DNA from: Cycas panzhihuaensis
Taxonomy: Eukaryota; Cycadophyta
Assembly: GCA_023213395.1 (NCBI GenBank)
Contig: CM041465.1
Span: 231,267,741 to 231,331,740, forward strand
Direction: 5' to 3'
DNA: 64,000 nucleotides
Below the pieces are notes generated by a model that ran no database searches, was not told the DNA's origin, and saw only the letters and a program-made list of their open reading frames with translations. Of the stretch, positions 37,082 through 50,429 are shown piece by piece; the first letter of the stretch is position 1, and each line of letters opens with the position of its first letter. Made by a program: the position numbers and the translations under genes.

Positions 37082-37560
37082 ATCACCTATTTGTAACTTG
37101 ATGTTATGGAATTTTCTCCCACAAGAGAGTGCCCCTCTATGTGCCACTATAACCTAGAGATTTTTGACAGGATATACAAAATAGTTGAGTTCTTTAGTAA
37201 GTTTTCAATTAATAAAATTATGGGCACTCCCAGAATCTATGAGGATAACCACTTTCTTTTTCTTGATGTACCCAATAAGTTTGAGTGTTTATGGGGCTAC
37301 GATTCCAGTAAAGGCATGCACAAATATAGTAGCAATATCTTCTTCTTCCTCCTTAAGTGGGTCATAATCATTATTTTCTAGCTTTAAGAAGGCCTCCTCT
37401 ACTAGTTCATCATCTTGAACATCCTCAATAATGAATAAGTATCATTCATGACACTTATGTTCTTTGTTCCACCTTTGGTTACAATGAAAACATAACCCTT
37501 TCAACTATTGTTCATCCATCTCTTACAAAATCATTCATCGCACATCAGGAATCTAAAATT
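37077..37560 (-). pseudogene. Degenerate gag C-terminus and protease, element E
   Basis: Around 37500-37430 the minus strand reads GLCFHCNQRWNKEHKCHE, a CCHC nucleocapsid knuckle of the chromovirus type. It is followed by the acidic DVQDDELVEE linker and then ATIFVHAFTGIVAP. The protease active site KKKVVILIDSGSAHNFIN (about 37250-37205) is intact, including the DSG catalytic triplet. The frame then runs into the insertion at 37081. At least two stops interrupt it. The gag N-terminal part upstream of 37560 is not recognisable. Confidence 0.85.
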
Positions 37561-37600
37561 ATAGTTGCTTTTTTGGGAATGTTCATGGAATGGATTAGGA

Positions 37601-38859
37601 TGCCTTATTTTTTACTTCAATATGTTAAGTAAAATTGATAATTGTAGAGATGTTATCAAGTTTTAGGAGTTACAACCTATGTCTGTTGTAGAAGATAACT
37701 TATTAGTTGTTAAGGATGGATAAGAAGATTAATGAATGCTTAACTTACCAACTAGATAAGTGCTAAAATATCCTTTGATTACTAAAGATATAGAGGGAAT
37801 TATTCATGTAAATTGTATAAGAAAAAATCATAGTGTTATGGATGCATCTAACTCACTTAGATGTGAATGAAGCTACTTAAGTAGAGTGTGGTACCAAATG
37901 GAGAAGCTGACTACTTGGATCCATAATTGAAGACCACCATGTTAAGCTAGGTTAGGGGAAGGGTAAGGTCTTGGGAGACCCAAGATAGATAACAAGGCTA
38001 AAATTAAAGGGGTAATAGACAAACCTATTTTTGTTATTTTGAGATTTTACTATTTTCTTATATTTTTAGAAGGTGATATATATACATATAATTAATACTC
38101 AATTTTAGAGTGATACCCCTCAAACATGAGTCTTTAGGCTTAGGGAGGTGCATAAAGTACATGGTCTACCATAATTTAGGCTTCTTGCTAAGTGGAATTT
38201 TAAAGCTATAGTTTAGGCTCATTACATAGTACTACTTAGGATGGCTATGTATAATATTTTCTTAGAAATTAAGAGTTAATTAGCTTCTGGAATTTAAGCC
38301 CATTAAGAGTAGAGAGATGATACTTTTCATATAGATATTTGAGCTTGAGTACTTTGTCTCATACATAAAACTTTCTTTCTCATAAATGTTGAACATGAGC
38401 TACTTGGGCTCGAGTTTTTGAGGTCAGGTTCTTTTGATAAGCCAAGCTTATAATGATCGGATGGGAGGTTGGGGGAGGTTCCTACCAAATGCTGGAGGAC
38501 AACCTCATCATTCTCAAAATAGTCTAAGTGGAGGATGCTCTTAAAGATTGAGTCCTAATCAAAAGGAAGAGTATGGGGTAATTGGCCTAAAGGGGTTAAG
38601 TCTATTGATGAAGAAATAAGAGTAAGGGGATAATATCTATAATTATAGGCATCTTTTATGAAGGAGTGGTTTGTATAGGAAAACTCTAATCAAGTTGTAC
38701 TAATAAATCAAATTAGGACTCTACACTTGGTTGGGGTGTAATCTGATTGAGGGAATTGATAATCAAGGATGAAGTTTTAATTGATTTAATAAGGAGGAAT
38801 ATTTCAATATGGTTAGGAGAAGAGTTATCCTACATGAAAGTAGTGGTAATCATATGAAT
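37601..38859. other. Unassigned sequence between elements E and F
   Basis: Roughly 1.26 kb in which no domain was recognised. The part next to 38859 continues the minus frame of element F but cannot be assigned. A 5' LTR of E or a truncated pol of F may be hidden here. Confidence 0.4.
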
Positions 38860-39558
38860 CTATTTCACTTCCTCTTGACCAGGTTGGAGCACAAATTCTA
38901 TGTCAAAATATTGCCTAAATCCTAAGGAGATAAAAGGGGATGAAGACTTTTCTTCATCTTTAATGGTTTTGACTAACATGATAAACTTTTGAATGGGTTT
39001 TCTCTTACGCTCAACAACTTTAAGCTTACCTTTATGGACAAACTTGAGTTCACCAAACAATAAGGAGTATATTATTATCATTTGTGTAATCCATGAATGA
39101 CCTAATAACATGTTGAATTCAAGGTCGAAGTAGATGATAATGGATTTAACCATGACATTTTTACCTATCAAGGTTAGAGGGAGAGTGGCTTGGCCACTCA
39201 AGGTCTTCTAATTCTTATCATAACCCTAACAAACCCAATCAACTAACACATAGGTTGAGATCTCTAAGTCTTCTAGGAGACATAATGGTATAACATTGAT
39301 AGAAGAGCCTTCTTCCACTATCCACCTCTTGATTTTGATGTCATCCTTCATGATCTTAACATAAAAAGGAGTATCCTTATTGTGATTTCTCTCTTCCTTA
39401 TTGGTTAACATGGTGGGGTCAAAAGCCAAATAGGGGTCTCTAGGTGAACTAGGATTAGGGATGCTAAGAGTGTCCAAAAGAAGTTGTCTTTGATTAGGGC
39501 ATCCTTTTAATAAATCCATGATTGAGATTCTAGCAAGAATAGTTTTTAGTTCCTCCAT
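38860..39558 (-). pseudogene. Retropepsin-like protease region, element F
   Basis: Two open stretches, 39558-39226 (110 codons) and 39201-38860 (113 codons), are separated by a short break near 39210. The first carries NKDTPFYVKIMKDDIKIKRW, then IVEEGSSINVIPLCLLEDL, where EGS stands in the position of the catalytic D-S/T/G-G. The second has MSGQATLPLTLIGKNVMV, FDLEFNMLLGHSWITQM and FGELKFVHKGKLKVV, matching the F-N-x-LLG-R-x-W-I flap and tail of gypsy proteases. The changed catalytic residue suggests inactivity even without the break. Confidence 0.7.
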
Positions 39559-39559
39559 A

Positions 39560-41949
39560 AGTGAGAAAGAGGCTTCCTTGGTAAATTGTAATATAGACCT
39601 AAAGTAAATAGGTTTGAGTGGTAACTAAGGTGGGGAGTCCAAAGGTTTGTCTATAGGTAAGGAATCCACATCAAGGGGCTTGGTTAAGGTAGAGGTTTTA
39701 TAAGCTTCCACCACATTAATGGTTTTCTTAGGCTTCCCCCCTTTTGAAAGTGATTTACCTTGAGCATTAACCTTTCTTATAAGATCAAGCTTTTTATTAT
39801 ATGCTTGGAGTCAAAGTTTTAGGATTCCTTATTATCTTAAGTTTTAACCTTACCCTTATCTTTGGGTGCCTTTTTTGTATGATCAAGCAATGAATCTTTA
39901 TGGATCAATTGGTCTTGATTAGGCTTAGAAGTAGGTTTTTCGTTAGCTTGACCATGATGGAGTATAGCCTTAAGATTATTATAATCTTCATGATCTTGAG
40001 TATATGTCTAGTAGTAAGGGTACCACAATGCCTTCTTAAGAAGAGTAGCATTCAAGGATTAGCCCTTCTTTTACTTAATAAATTAGATAACTCTTATTTC
40101 CTTCTTAACTTTAGGAGTAGGAGTAGAGTCAATATATAAGTTAATATTTATTAACTTTTGAAGGGCTTGAATGGAAAAAATTAGATGATTATATATGCCA
40201 TCACTTTGAATTGCCTTAGATTATATTAAAGGGTTAGGTTTATCTTTAAAAGCATAAGGTTTGGTTAGCTTCTTAACCCCTAATTTGATTTCAAAGGCCT
40301 CAAGGATAAGGCACTTCTCAATTACATCCACATATGATATTCACATTAACTTAAGGACCTCTAAGTGGACTTAGGGTCTTAAGGCACTATGAATAGGTTA
40401 CAGAGTAAGTTATCATCTAAGAGAGCTTAAGAGGCATGAACTAGGTCTTAAAAATGATGAACAATATCATAGGAAGACTCCTCTACTTCTTACTTAATAG
40501 ATAATAAGAATTTTATCCTAGTATTAGTATAGTAAGTAATGTTAAAGTAACTAATAAATGTATTTACCAATTACTAAAAATAGTAGATAGATGTAGGCTT
40601 TAATCAATAGAACCACTTCAAAGCATCACCTTGAAGAGTCTTAGGAAAGAGTTGCATTATCACATAATCATAGCATAGATAATTTGTGTATGCAAGTGCA
40701 AAGCCTGAATATGAGTAGTTGGGTCTTGGGTTCATTCACCTATGAATTTAGGTAGCTTAAGAACAAAAGGTGGAAGTAGAGAAAGAAGGATCTCTTGTGG
40801 AAAAGGACTCCTTCTATAGTCTAGATATGACTACTTGGCCCTTAGCAATGAGGATGGTTGAGGTGCTACTTGGATATGATCTTGATACCTTGTTACCTTG
40901 GAATAAGTGGGATGCATAAGATAAAAGAGATAAAAATGAGATCCCATAAATCTAGAATGAGGTGCAATAGGAATATGGGAAGTGAATTCCCCCTAAAGGA
41001 AGAAGTCTCCTAGGTGATGAGACATGTGGGGAGGATATGGGCCATACCTAATAGGTTGGCCTTAGCGACCTTGCTAGCTAATTATAGGTGTTAGGCCATA
41101 AAGGGTACTGGGGGCATGCCAAGGATGTCAAACATGTAACTGTGAGACTTGTTAGCCCATTTGTGACATATATGAAGGTTTTGTAGGATAGGCATATAAA
41201 GATGGTTAAGGATCAGGAAGTTAAGTAAGAGGTTTATGCGTTTGGGTGGCTTCAGTCAATGGGTTAACTTATGATAAATTATCATATCTAATAAGTAAAT
41301 AAGAACCTCTAGATGATGGAGGAAGAACAGGTTGATGTGAAAGTAAAAGGATAGATACAACACCTTAAGTAAGGAGAATTAATCTCTCTTAATGACTGAT
41401 CTAAAAAGTCTCAAATGGTAGAGTTACATATCGAGTCATGGAGGATGGACCATGAGGATCTTGGGCATGATTACTAAGGTTAATTCTTGATGAGGGGGGA
41501 TGAAGTGCAAGCATGTGGTCTTCTTACTCCTAGGCATTGATGTATAAGCAAGCATGAGTTAGGGTGATAGGGACTAGAGCTTGCATAAAGTGATATGTCA
41601 TTATAAAATGGCGATGTGCCATAAATGCCCCATGTCTCTCAATATGTGGGGTGGGTCTCTCATAGTCTATATAATACATATCAGAAGGTATAGGAACTCC
41701 TTCAAAAGGTGTGCTACAAAACAGATAAAGGGTCTCTCTCATAAGGACTTGATATAGAAGTGGCTCTTCTTCATACTCAAAGGGATTATTAATGTCAAGA
41801 GTCCTAACTAGAGTATTAAGATCCATAATTAAAGTTTTACACCCTTCATGAAGTGTGAGAGTAGTGGCATGAGAAGAAGAGGATGGACCTTTAAGAGGAA
41901 GGCAATGTATCCTCCTCAATCTCCTAGGATATGTATGGAAGGACTCCAT
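39560..41949 (-). pseudogene. Degenerate gypsy gag, element F
   Basis: The 139-codon open part 41949-41530 begins MESFHTYPRRLRR and contains YERPTPHIERHGAFMAHRHF. Downstream in the same direction, LKLPKFIGEQTQDPTTHIQA-like text appears near 40760-40700 with stops. Then LQGDALKWFY-type and FLLSIK-stop-EVEESSYDIVHHF motifs near 40640-40480 match the Retrotrans_gag capsid domain. A basic, Lys-rich part follows towards 39600. Many TAG stops and at least one frameshift. Structural protein of the particle in the family; here inactive. Confidence 0.65.
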
Positions 41950-42039
41950 GAAAACTCTGAGGGAATGTGCAAGTGGAAACCAAAGGAAGATAGGAAAAAA
42001 GGTGAGAGGAAGAGGCTCACTCTAGGTGAAGGATGAAAT

Positions 42040-43170
42040 ATAAGCAATGGGACAAATAAGTATATAATGAATGGCTTAATAAACTAGCAAAGCTAATAAG
42101 TAACTAAGAAGTTTTGGCAACTCCCTAGTATAATCAGCAAAATGATTTCAAGTATAAGGACAAATCACCTAAGAAGGCTCAGAATAAACCATGTAGAAAA
42201 GATTATAAGTGGATGAGGGTAAAGGTGATATGGCTCAAGGGAAACCCTTGACCCTTCTCTTACTAAAAAAGGATGACAGCGTATGTGTATGTTGAATAAG
42301 TATAAGATATTATTTACAAAATAGATTAAAACTAATAAGTAGCATACATAGGTTGAAAAAAAAATACAATCAATCTAAATCAAATCAATCCAAACAAGTA
42401 AAGCCCCCTTTTAATTCAAGGAAAAGATCAAATAACCTCCTAGCATTTGGGAGGATCGATAAGGAGCCCTATCCCAAAATAAGTAATCTAGGATTTCCTA
42501 TTCATCTACCCTCCCAAAAGTGTCTCTATCGAAAGTCCCTAACCTAAACTACTAACCCATCTAAAGGGTAATGAATCTATATTGATCTAACTAGAGTATA
42601 GGAGGACTGACAAGTGTAAATACCAAGGAGAGTTCAAACCTTAAATTAGTGACCCTATTAGGGGTCATCCATTGTGGACTCTCTCACCTACTAATAATTT
42701 GCTCATGAGAATAGATGTCCCAGGGATACTCACATCTAATTCTAGAGGGTTTTTACACTTAGAGATAAATATAAATAAATAAGAATGGTTGCTCTCAACC
42801 TAATGTATGGCAGCAAGCTGACATCTTTAGTGTTTAAAACATAGTAGGAAACAGCAATCTCAAGGAAAGGAAGTTTGCACATTAGGGATGTCAAGTCTCA
42901 ATCAATTAAAAATCCCTTTATGATGACAATTACTTATCCCTAATAGAGGACGGGTTTGTCTACCAGGGATGTCAAGTCTTGGTCAATCAAATAAGTCTTA
43001 AGCAAAGGGATAGGACCTAACCTAGGGGTGTCATACCAAAAAATATAAATTCTAAATGTAAGTCTAGAATGTAACTTTCTTTTGCATGCAAGTAATAAAC
43101 AAAGATCAACTAAATCAAACATAAAGGATCTAGCCTACTTTGATATGATCCTAGCTAATGCAAATAATTC
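42040..43170. other. Region upstream of F gag with short repeats
   Basis: No gene recognised. The phrase AGGGATGTCAAGTCT-x-x-x-TCAAT occurs at about 42886 and 42963, a ~77-bp direct duplication. It probably belongs to the leader or LTR of element F, but no LTR pair was found. Confidence 0.4.
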
Positions 43171-43174
43171 ACCT

Positions 43175-43450
43175 ATATTTTTTTCTTCTTTTTATTTTTA
43201 AAGAAAAGAGAAACTAAATTTCTATTCAACACATCTTTTTAGAGAAAGGAAAAGAGTCCTTTAGGTGATCTTATACTTATCCCAGTTACTTTTCTCTTTT
43301 TTCTTCTAAGAAATAAAATAAAATATATTTTCAAGCTAACACACAGCCAAGCAATCCAAAACAACAATGATCACTTAAAAGATATCCTTCTTAGTTGTTT
43401 TTTCCTTTTTCTTTTGTGTATATTTCTTTTACTAAAAGAAATAGCAAAGT
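43175..43450. repeat. Three pyrimidine/purine hairpin-prone tracts spaced ~110 bp
   Basis: T-rich runs such as TTTTTTTCTTCTTTTTATTT each pair with a following purine stretch (AAAGAAAAGAGAAA, AAGAAATAAAATAAAA, AAAAGAAATAGCAAAG) at about 43177, 43300 and 43398. Each could fold into a short hairpin. This may be a degenerate tandem repeat. Confidence 0.4.
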
Positions 43451-45559
43451 AAAGATAAAATAACAGGCAAATAGGGCCCAACCTCATAATCATTTATTGC
43501 AAGAATCTTTCAATAATAACTTCACTATCCAATCAAGCCTCTAATGTGAATAAGATAGTTGTGCTTGCTACAATATATATTAGAAGTTGCACAATATCAT
43601 AGAAACATTCCTTTAAAATCAATTATACTCTCACAATCCTAGCAACATTTTAGCTCTACTTAGAGGATTATAGGAATACTAAGAGAGGATCAAAATGATG
43701 AGTACTCCCAAGTTAAGTCACTTACCTCCCTAAAGAGTTCCTTACTACATAGGATGGGTGTATGGGGCTTTCTCTAGGTTATGAGTTGGAACTCGAAGGC
43801 TTAGGAGTTCCCCACTCTTGAATATAAATTCAAAGAATAAGTAGAGTTACAATAAGTAAAAAGATCGTGAGAGCAATCTAATCTATGCTATAAGATTAAC
43901 TAAAACTATAACCTAACTAGCCATTCAACAAGGAACAAGAAACAAACTCAAAATAAAAATGCATAAACTTACTAACAAAAAAGTATTCACTCAAGGAGTA
44001 TATAGGATTATGCCTTAGATTAGTGCCTTACAAACCCCTCTAAATTAAAAGCTTCCAATTGGTTGTGGCAAGAAAAAGGAGTAAGAGATAAGAGAAGGGA
44101 AGGAGTAAGAGTAAAGAATGGCACTTGAAGAAGGAGGTGAGATATGAAGGAAATGGTAATTAAGAGAATAAAAGAGAAGAAGGGAAGTATAACTGGCTCT
44201 AAATCTCTAATTTCTCCAACAAATACCTCCAAATCAAGCTTTAAACAAGTATTCTTAAGGTGTAAGTGAAGGTTACAAGGATGAGTCTCAAATCTAGCAA
44301 CACTTTATTTCTCCAAATGTTGTCCTCCCTCTCTTAAGAAAATGGATAGATTTTTACAGGAAAAAATAGAGGGATAGAAGGCATAAAACTATGGTAGGGC
44401 AAAGTCATAGTTTTCCACAAACCAACATCCATACAATGAAAAAAATGGCCTATTATTATATTCTCCTTTTGTGTGGGAACACAAAAAATACAACCTTAAG
44501 TGAAAATTACAACAAAACATATATTAACAATGTAACCTATGAGTAAGTCACATTTTTAGTTATAAGCATATAACATTCTATGAGATTAGTCATCCTTTTG
44601 GGTAACTCTAAAAACATGATCTATTAAATAGTGTTGAAAAAATAAGAATTTCATTAAAAAATCAAATAGTAAATTATCAAAAAGTGAGATTTAGAAGTAA
44701 CAGAGGGTACATAAAATGCAAAGAGAAACTTAAAAGGAAAAAATGAGTAAGAAAGTAAGATTCATCATGTCAAAGCCAAGCACAAAAGAGTGGAATTATG
44801 GAGGCAAGATAGAGCCTTGATAGAGGCTAGAATAAGCTGATTTTATTGGGTACTTTTATAATCTTTGCATCATTGACAATATTAGTTAAGCATAGGCACA
44901 ATCAATATGAGATAATTCAGCCATCGTGCTAAGCTATCTATCAAATTACCATGCAAACCCCAACAACAAATTGGATAAGTTATGAGACCTAATTAGTATC
45001 AAGAGAGGGCATAGTTAGTTTAAACACTCACTAATCACTATTAAAGAATAACACTCTTGGGGATTTTCAAGAAGTAGATCTAAATCTAGGGCATGTCACT
45101 ATCATAGATCTTAGATTTCATTGGCAAATCCTCAACTAAGGGTAATCCTATTTTATTTTCAAGTAAATGTCAAGTCTTATTTAAAATATTCTACCTTATC
45201 TAAGGTTTGATCCCTCACCTTCTAGAGCAACATAAATAATAATTATTTTTATAATTAAATCAATCTATTAGAGTGGTGGATGCTTATCCTCATACTATAT
45301 CATTAGGTATTTATCCTATTATATTTGGTAATATAGTCTTATACTTTTGTTGGTTTTTAAATATCCTTTAAAAATGTTTTATTTTTGGGTTCTAAAACCT
45401 AAAAAACCATTCATTTTTTAGATAACCAAATCTTAAGAGCGACCATGTACACCATAGGGATCTAATTTGTCTAAGTGTTATATTAATGGAAAGCTCTCTA
45501 AATATTCTTTCTAATGGAACAAGTTTCCTAAATCTATATTTTATATATTAAGATATTAC

Positions 45560-45565
<6 letters not shown>
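43451..45565. other. AT-rich intergenic sequence, nothing recognised
   Basis: No frame, RNA gene or LTR pair could be supported. Short open stretches such as 44020-44232 (minus) look like chance. Confidence 0.5.
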
Positions 45566-47633
<2,068 letters not shown>

Positions 47634-48006
47634 CATCGTGATTTAGATCAAGATTATGAGTATATTGCAGTAGGTTGGATCACAAGCAGATCACGAATCA
47701 AATTGAGATCATTAGTAGATCGTGGTTGGGCTAAGATCATGAGTAGATCGCAGTTTAGGCTAAGATCACAAGCAAATCGTGGTTCAGGTCAATTTTGCGA
47801 GTAGATCATGGTTCGAGTCAACATCGGCACCAGATCATGGTTTGGGTCAAGATCATAAGTAAATCGTGGTTTAGTTCAACATTACATGTAGATCATGGTT
47901 CAGGTCAAGATCGCGAGCAGATCATGGTTTGGGTCGAGATCATGAGTAGATCGTAGTTTGGGTCAAGATTACGAGGAGATTGTAGTTCGGGCTAAGATTT
48001 CAAATA
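47634..48006 (+). repeat. 29-bp tandem repeat array, LTR1 (13 units)
   Basis: Unit of the form GATCRTGGTTYRGGTCAAGA followed by TCRYRAGCA. I counted 13 contiguous units totalling 373 bp: eleven of 29 bp, one of 28 bp and one of 26 bp. Each unit carries two GATC-like words, and CpG is frequent (GATCGTGG, ATCGCGAGC) in contrast to the rest of the window. Confidence 0.9.
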
Positions 48007-48140
48007 AATTATAGCTCGTCGCAAGTATGAGTTAGCCAAAGAATATAATTATGAACAAATTGTAATTTGTTTTGAACACATTGGTGAATTAATTGTTATG
48101 GCAGTTGTAACTTATCACGATTAAGAACGTTGGAAATTAT

Positions 48141-48150
48141 GTATATAAGG
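48141..48150 (+). promoter_or_regulatory. TATA box of G LTR1 (candidate)
   Basis: GTATATAAGG about 137 bp downstream of the 29-bp array. The equivalent in LTR2 is TATATATAAGG at 57385-57395. Position inside both LTRs supports it as the element's promoter core. Confidence 0.55.
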
Positions 48151-48411
48151 CTAAAAGGGAAGGGATGAAAAGGGGGTAGTAGTAGCAAGTAGATAAAAAG
48201 AGATACATATAGGTTTATGATTATATTTTTTGGTGTAAATTTGATTTGACCGTTGACTTTCAATGTACTACCAGGTCTACATCTGGTTGTGAGAGGACCA
48301 GACACAGTTCCCTATCTTAATGGTATTATGTTTTGCATCATATTTGTTGTCCCTTGTGCTTGCATAATTCTTAAAGAGTAATAGGTAAATGAATAGGTGC
48401 ACAACACACAT

Positions 48412-48424
48412 TGGTTCCATTACC
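48412..48424 (+). promoter_or_regulatory. Primer-binding site of element G (tRNA-Asp-like, candidate)
   Basis: TGGTTCCATTACC directly follows the LTR end. It resembles the tRNA-Asp site TGGCGCCGTTGCC of Athila-type elements; three of the four differences fit C-to-T or G-to-A decay. Confidence 0.5.
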
Positions 48425-48834
48425 TAATGAAATCGAGATGACTTGGAGATATTAGAATGGATAGGGCCAGGTAAATAACGAGACCTCTTCCATACCACCC
48501 AAGGTAGAAAGGAATCATAAAAAGAATGCAAAGAGTGTTGGGAGAATGATAGACTTTAGGATGGAGTAAGAAAGTCGAGATTCATAATTATGCTAAGGAA
48601 GCAAGTGAAGAGATGACCACTTGCTAACTCGATTACAAGAAGGAAATTAACTAAGGAGGGGGAAAAGCAAAAAAGGTAGAAACATCGAAAGAGTCTATCA
48701 AAGAAAAGATAATTAAAGTAGAAAGTAACCAAGGGTACACATTGAAAGAGGATCCTATTGAAATAGAAGCTCAGAAGAAGGATAGTGATAAATAATTTGT
48801 TGAAGATTTATCGACATAAGAAAGAAGAAATAGT
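48425..48834 (+). other. Leader of element G
   Basis: About 400 bp of purine-rich sequence between primer site and gag, no frame assigned. Confidence 0.5.
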
Positions 48835-50240
48835 TTGATCAAACTAGAATTGTACAATACAACAAACAGAGAGTGGAACCATCATTTAGTAGAAGTCAGA
48901 ACTCCTCTAAGCCATATTTTGAATCCATTATTCAAAACTATAATGGTAAGCTCAAGAGGAAGTGCAGGCAGTGGAAGCACACCACTAGGAGGGAATTTAG
49001 AAGGCAAAGGTTCATCATGAAATTAATCATTGTTTACTAATGTACGAGGAAGTGCTAATCCACTGTTGCAAGGAACAGGCCAACGAAGTAGAGTAAGACT
49101 AGTGGGGCCTTACATAATTGTACAAAATAATTCTATACTTTCGATCATACAATTTAGTGGATTGATAGAACCTAGAGACCATTTAGCATTATTCAAAAAT
49201 ATGCTAAAGATAAAGAAAGTTTCTGATCCATAGGAGATAAAAGCTTAGCTCTTTTCCACCCTATGGGGAGCAACAGTTGCACGGTTCTAGTATGTTACAG
49301 CACAAAATCTATCATGGGATAGATTACAATACCAATTTTTGGATCGATTCCAAAAATTAAGGGACCTCATGGCCATTTTTCAGGCCATAAAAGAAATAAA
49401 GCAGTACCCTAGAGACTATGTAAATGATTTTAATAGGCGAATGTGAATAATAATAGTAAAATGCAACTAATAATAGTAATTAGTCTAACGATAGCAATGA
49501 AATATTTTGTCCAAGGATTAATTCCATAATTGAGAGATAAAGTTTTGTTACACCTGATGAATAATTATGAGTAAGTACCTAAGTTAGCTCTGAAGTTTGA
49601 AAACTAAATGAAGATTGTGTACTCTCAATGGGATAATCACCAAACAGGGAAAATGAGTCTAATTCTTTCTCAACGAGCATGGAAAACACATCATCAAATA
49701 AGAGCAAATTTAGAGATTAAGGCATCGAGAAAAGAAGTAGAAGCATTAAAACAACAACCACGAGTGACAATGCCAGTTAACATGTACTAGAACCAAGAGA
49801 TGGAGAATTTATGCTCAGAATTAGCCAAGTTACATCTAGAAAAATTATGAGAAAATATATGTTGTCTGTCACCATATAATCAATAAGGACATCTGAGGAA
49901 CGAACATAATAAAATGCCAGCATGGTGTGAATATTATAGGAAAATAAACCACAACACGTGGGAATGCTTTTCTTGCCCCAGGAATAATGTCCATAATGTA
50001 TTCCTACAAAATCTGAAGAAAACAAGAAGGCAATATAAAGGAAAGAAAAAGCTAGTCCATTATTTCCTATGCTAAATATGGGGACATTTTAGATCAAATT
50101 ATCCATTAGAAAAAAATGGTAGAGAATTTGTCTATGAAGAATGTAGGCTGGTGGATCACAAGTGGATAAACTATCAAAAAAATATTATGCAAAATGTGAA
50201 CTTGGCCACGATTGTTCTAGATAAAGAAGTGCCCCTCTAG
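48835..50240 (+). pseudogene. Degenerate gag, element G
   Basis: Open stretches 48835-49020 and 49030-49233 give an N-terminus with Ser/Gly-rich text and then IIQFSGLIEPRDHLALFKNM, the F-x-G-x-x-D-P-x-x-H-L block of Retrotrans_gag. It is followed by ATVARF-stop-YV and WDRLQYQFLDRFQKLRDL. Around 49912-49968 WCEYYRKINHNTWECF matches the C-x-x-H-x-x-x-x-H-x-T-x-x-C motif of TAT-like gag. Near 50068 an IWGHFRSNYP stretch looks like a CCHC knuckle that has lost cysteines. At least eight stops, mainly TAG. Likely start is the ATG at 48835 or further upstream. Confidence 0.75.
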
Positions 50241-50429
50241 TTGTAAACGTGAAGTAGGAAGACAAATTCCATACCCATCCAAGATATCTTTCTAGATCTA
50301 ATAGTAAAAAAGTAAAGACTCCAAGAAGCTGTCAAAATCCTGCAAGATGCAAGGGACGAAGCACAATAAGAAGAAGCTTATCAAGAAGGATGATTTAAAG
50401 GATAAACATATAAGCAACGGGCAGCCCTT

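Larger units (their letters stand above)
33419..37600 (-). mobile_element. Element E: Ty3/gypsy chromovirus, minus strand, LTRs not resolved
   Basis: Reading leftward: gag CCHC knuckle, protease, RT, RNase H, integrase, chromodomain, purine tract. The chromodomain after integrase identifies a chromovirus; the protease-RT text resembles the del/Tekay group. A 501-bp segment (36576-37076) is inserted between protease and RT. The LTR partner on the right was not found, so the 5' end may be deleted or lie further right. The 3' LTR should start near 33418 and run leftward through microsatellite-rich sequence. Confidence 0.75.
38860..41949 (-). mobile_element. Element F: Ty3/gypsy gag-protease remnant, minus strand
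   Basis: Gag and a retropepsin-like domain are recognisable, but no RT, RNase H or integrase follows on the minus strand before element E begins. It therefore looks truncated, either by deletion or by the arrival of E. LTRs were not found. The protease text (SSINVIPLCLLEDLEIS, NMLLGHSWITQM) resembles the TAT/Ogre-type group of gypsy elements more than chromoviruses. Confidence 0.65.
47634..48410 (+). repeat. 5' LTR of element G (left end missing)
   Basis: Matches LTR2 from its 29-bp array through AACGTTGGAAATTATGTAT, the GAGAGGACCAGACACA block and GCATCATATTTGTTGTCCC, ending GGTGCACAACACACA at about 48410. The roughly 45 bases that precede the array in LTR2 are not found here; microsatellite lies there instead. 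Confidence 0.8.
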
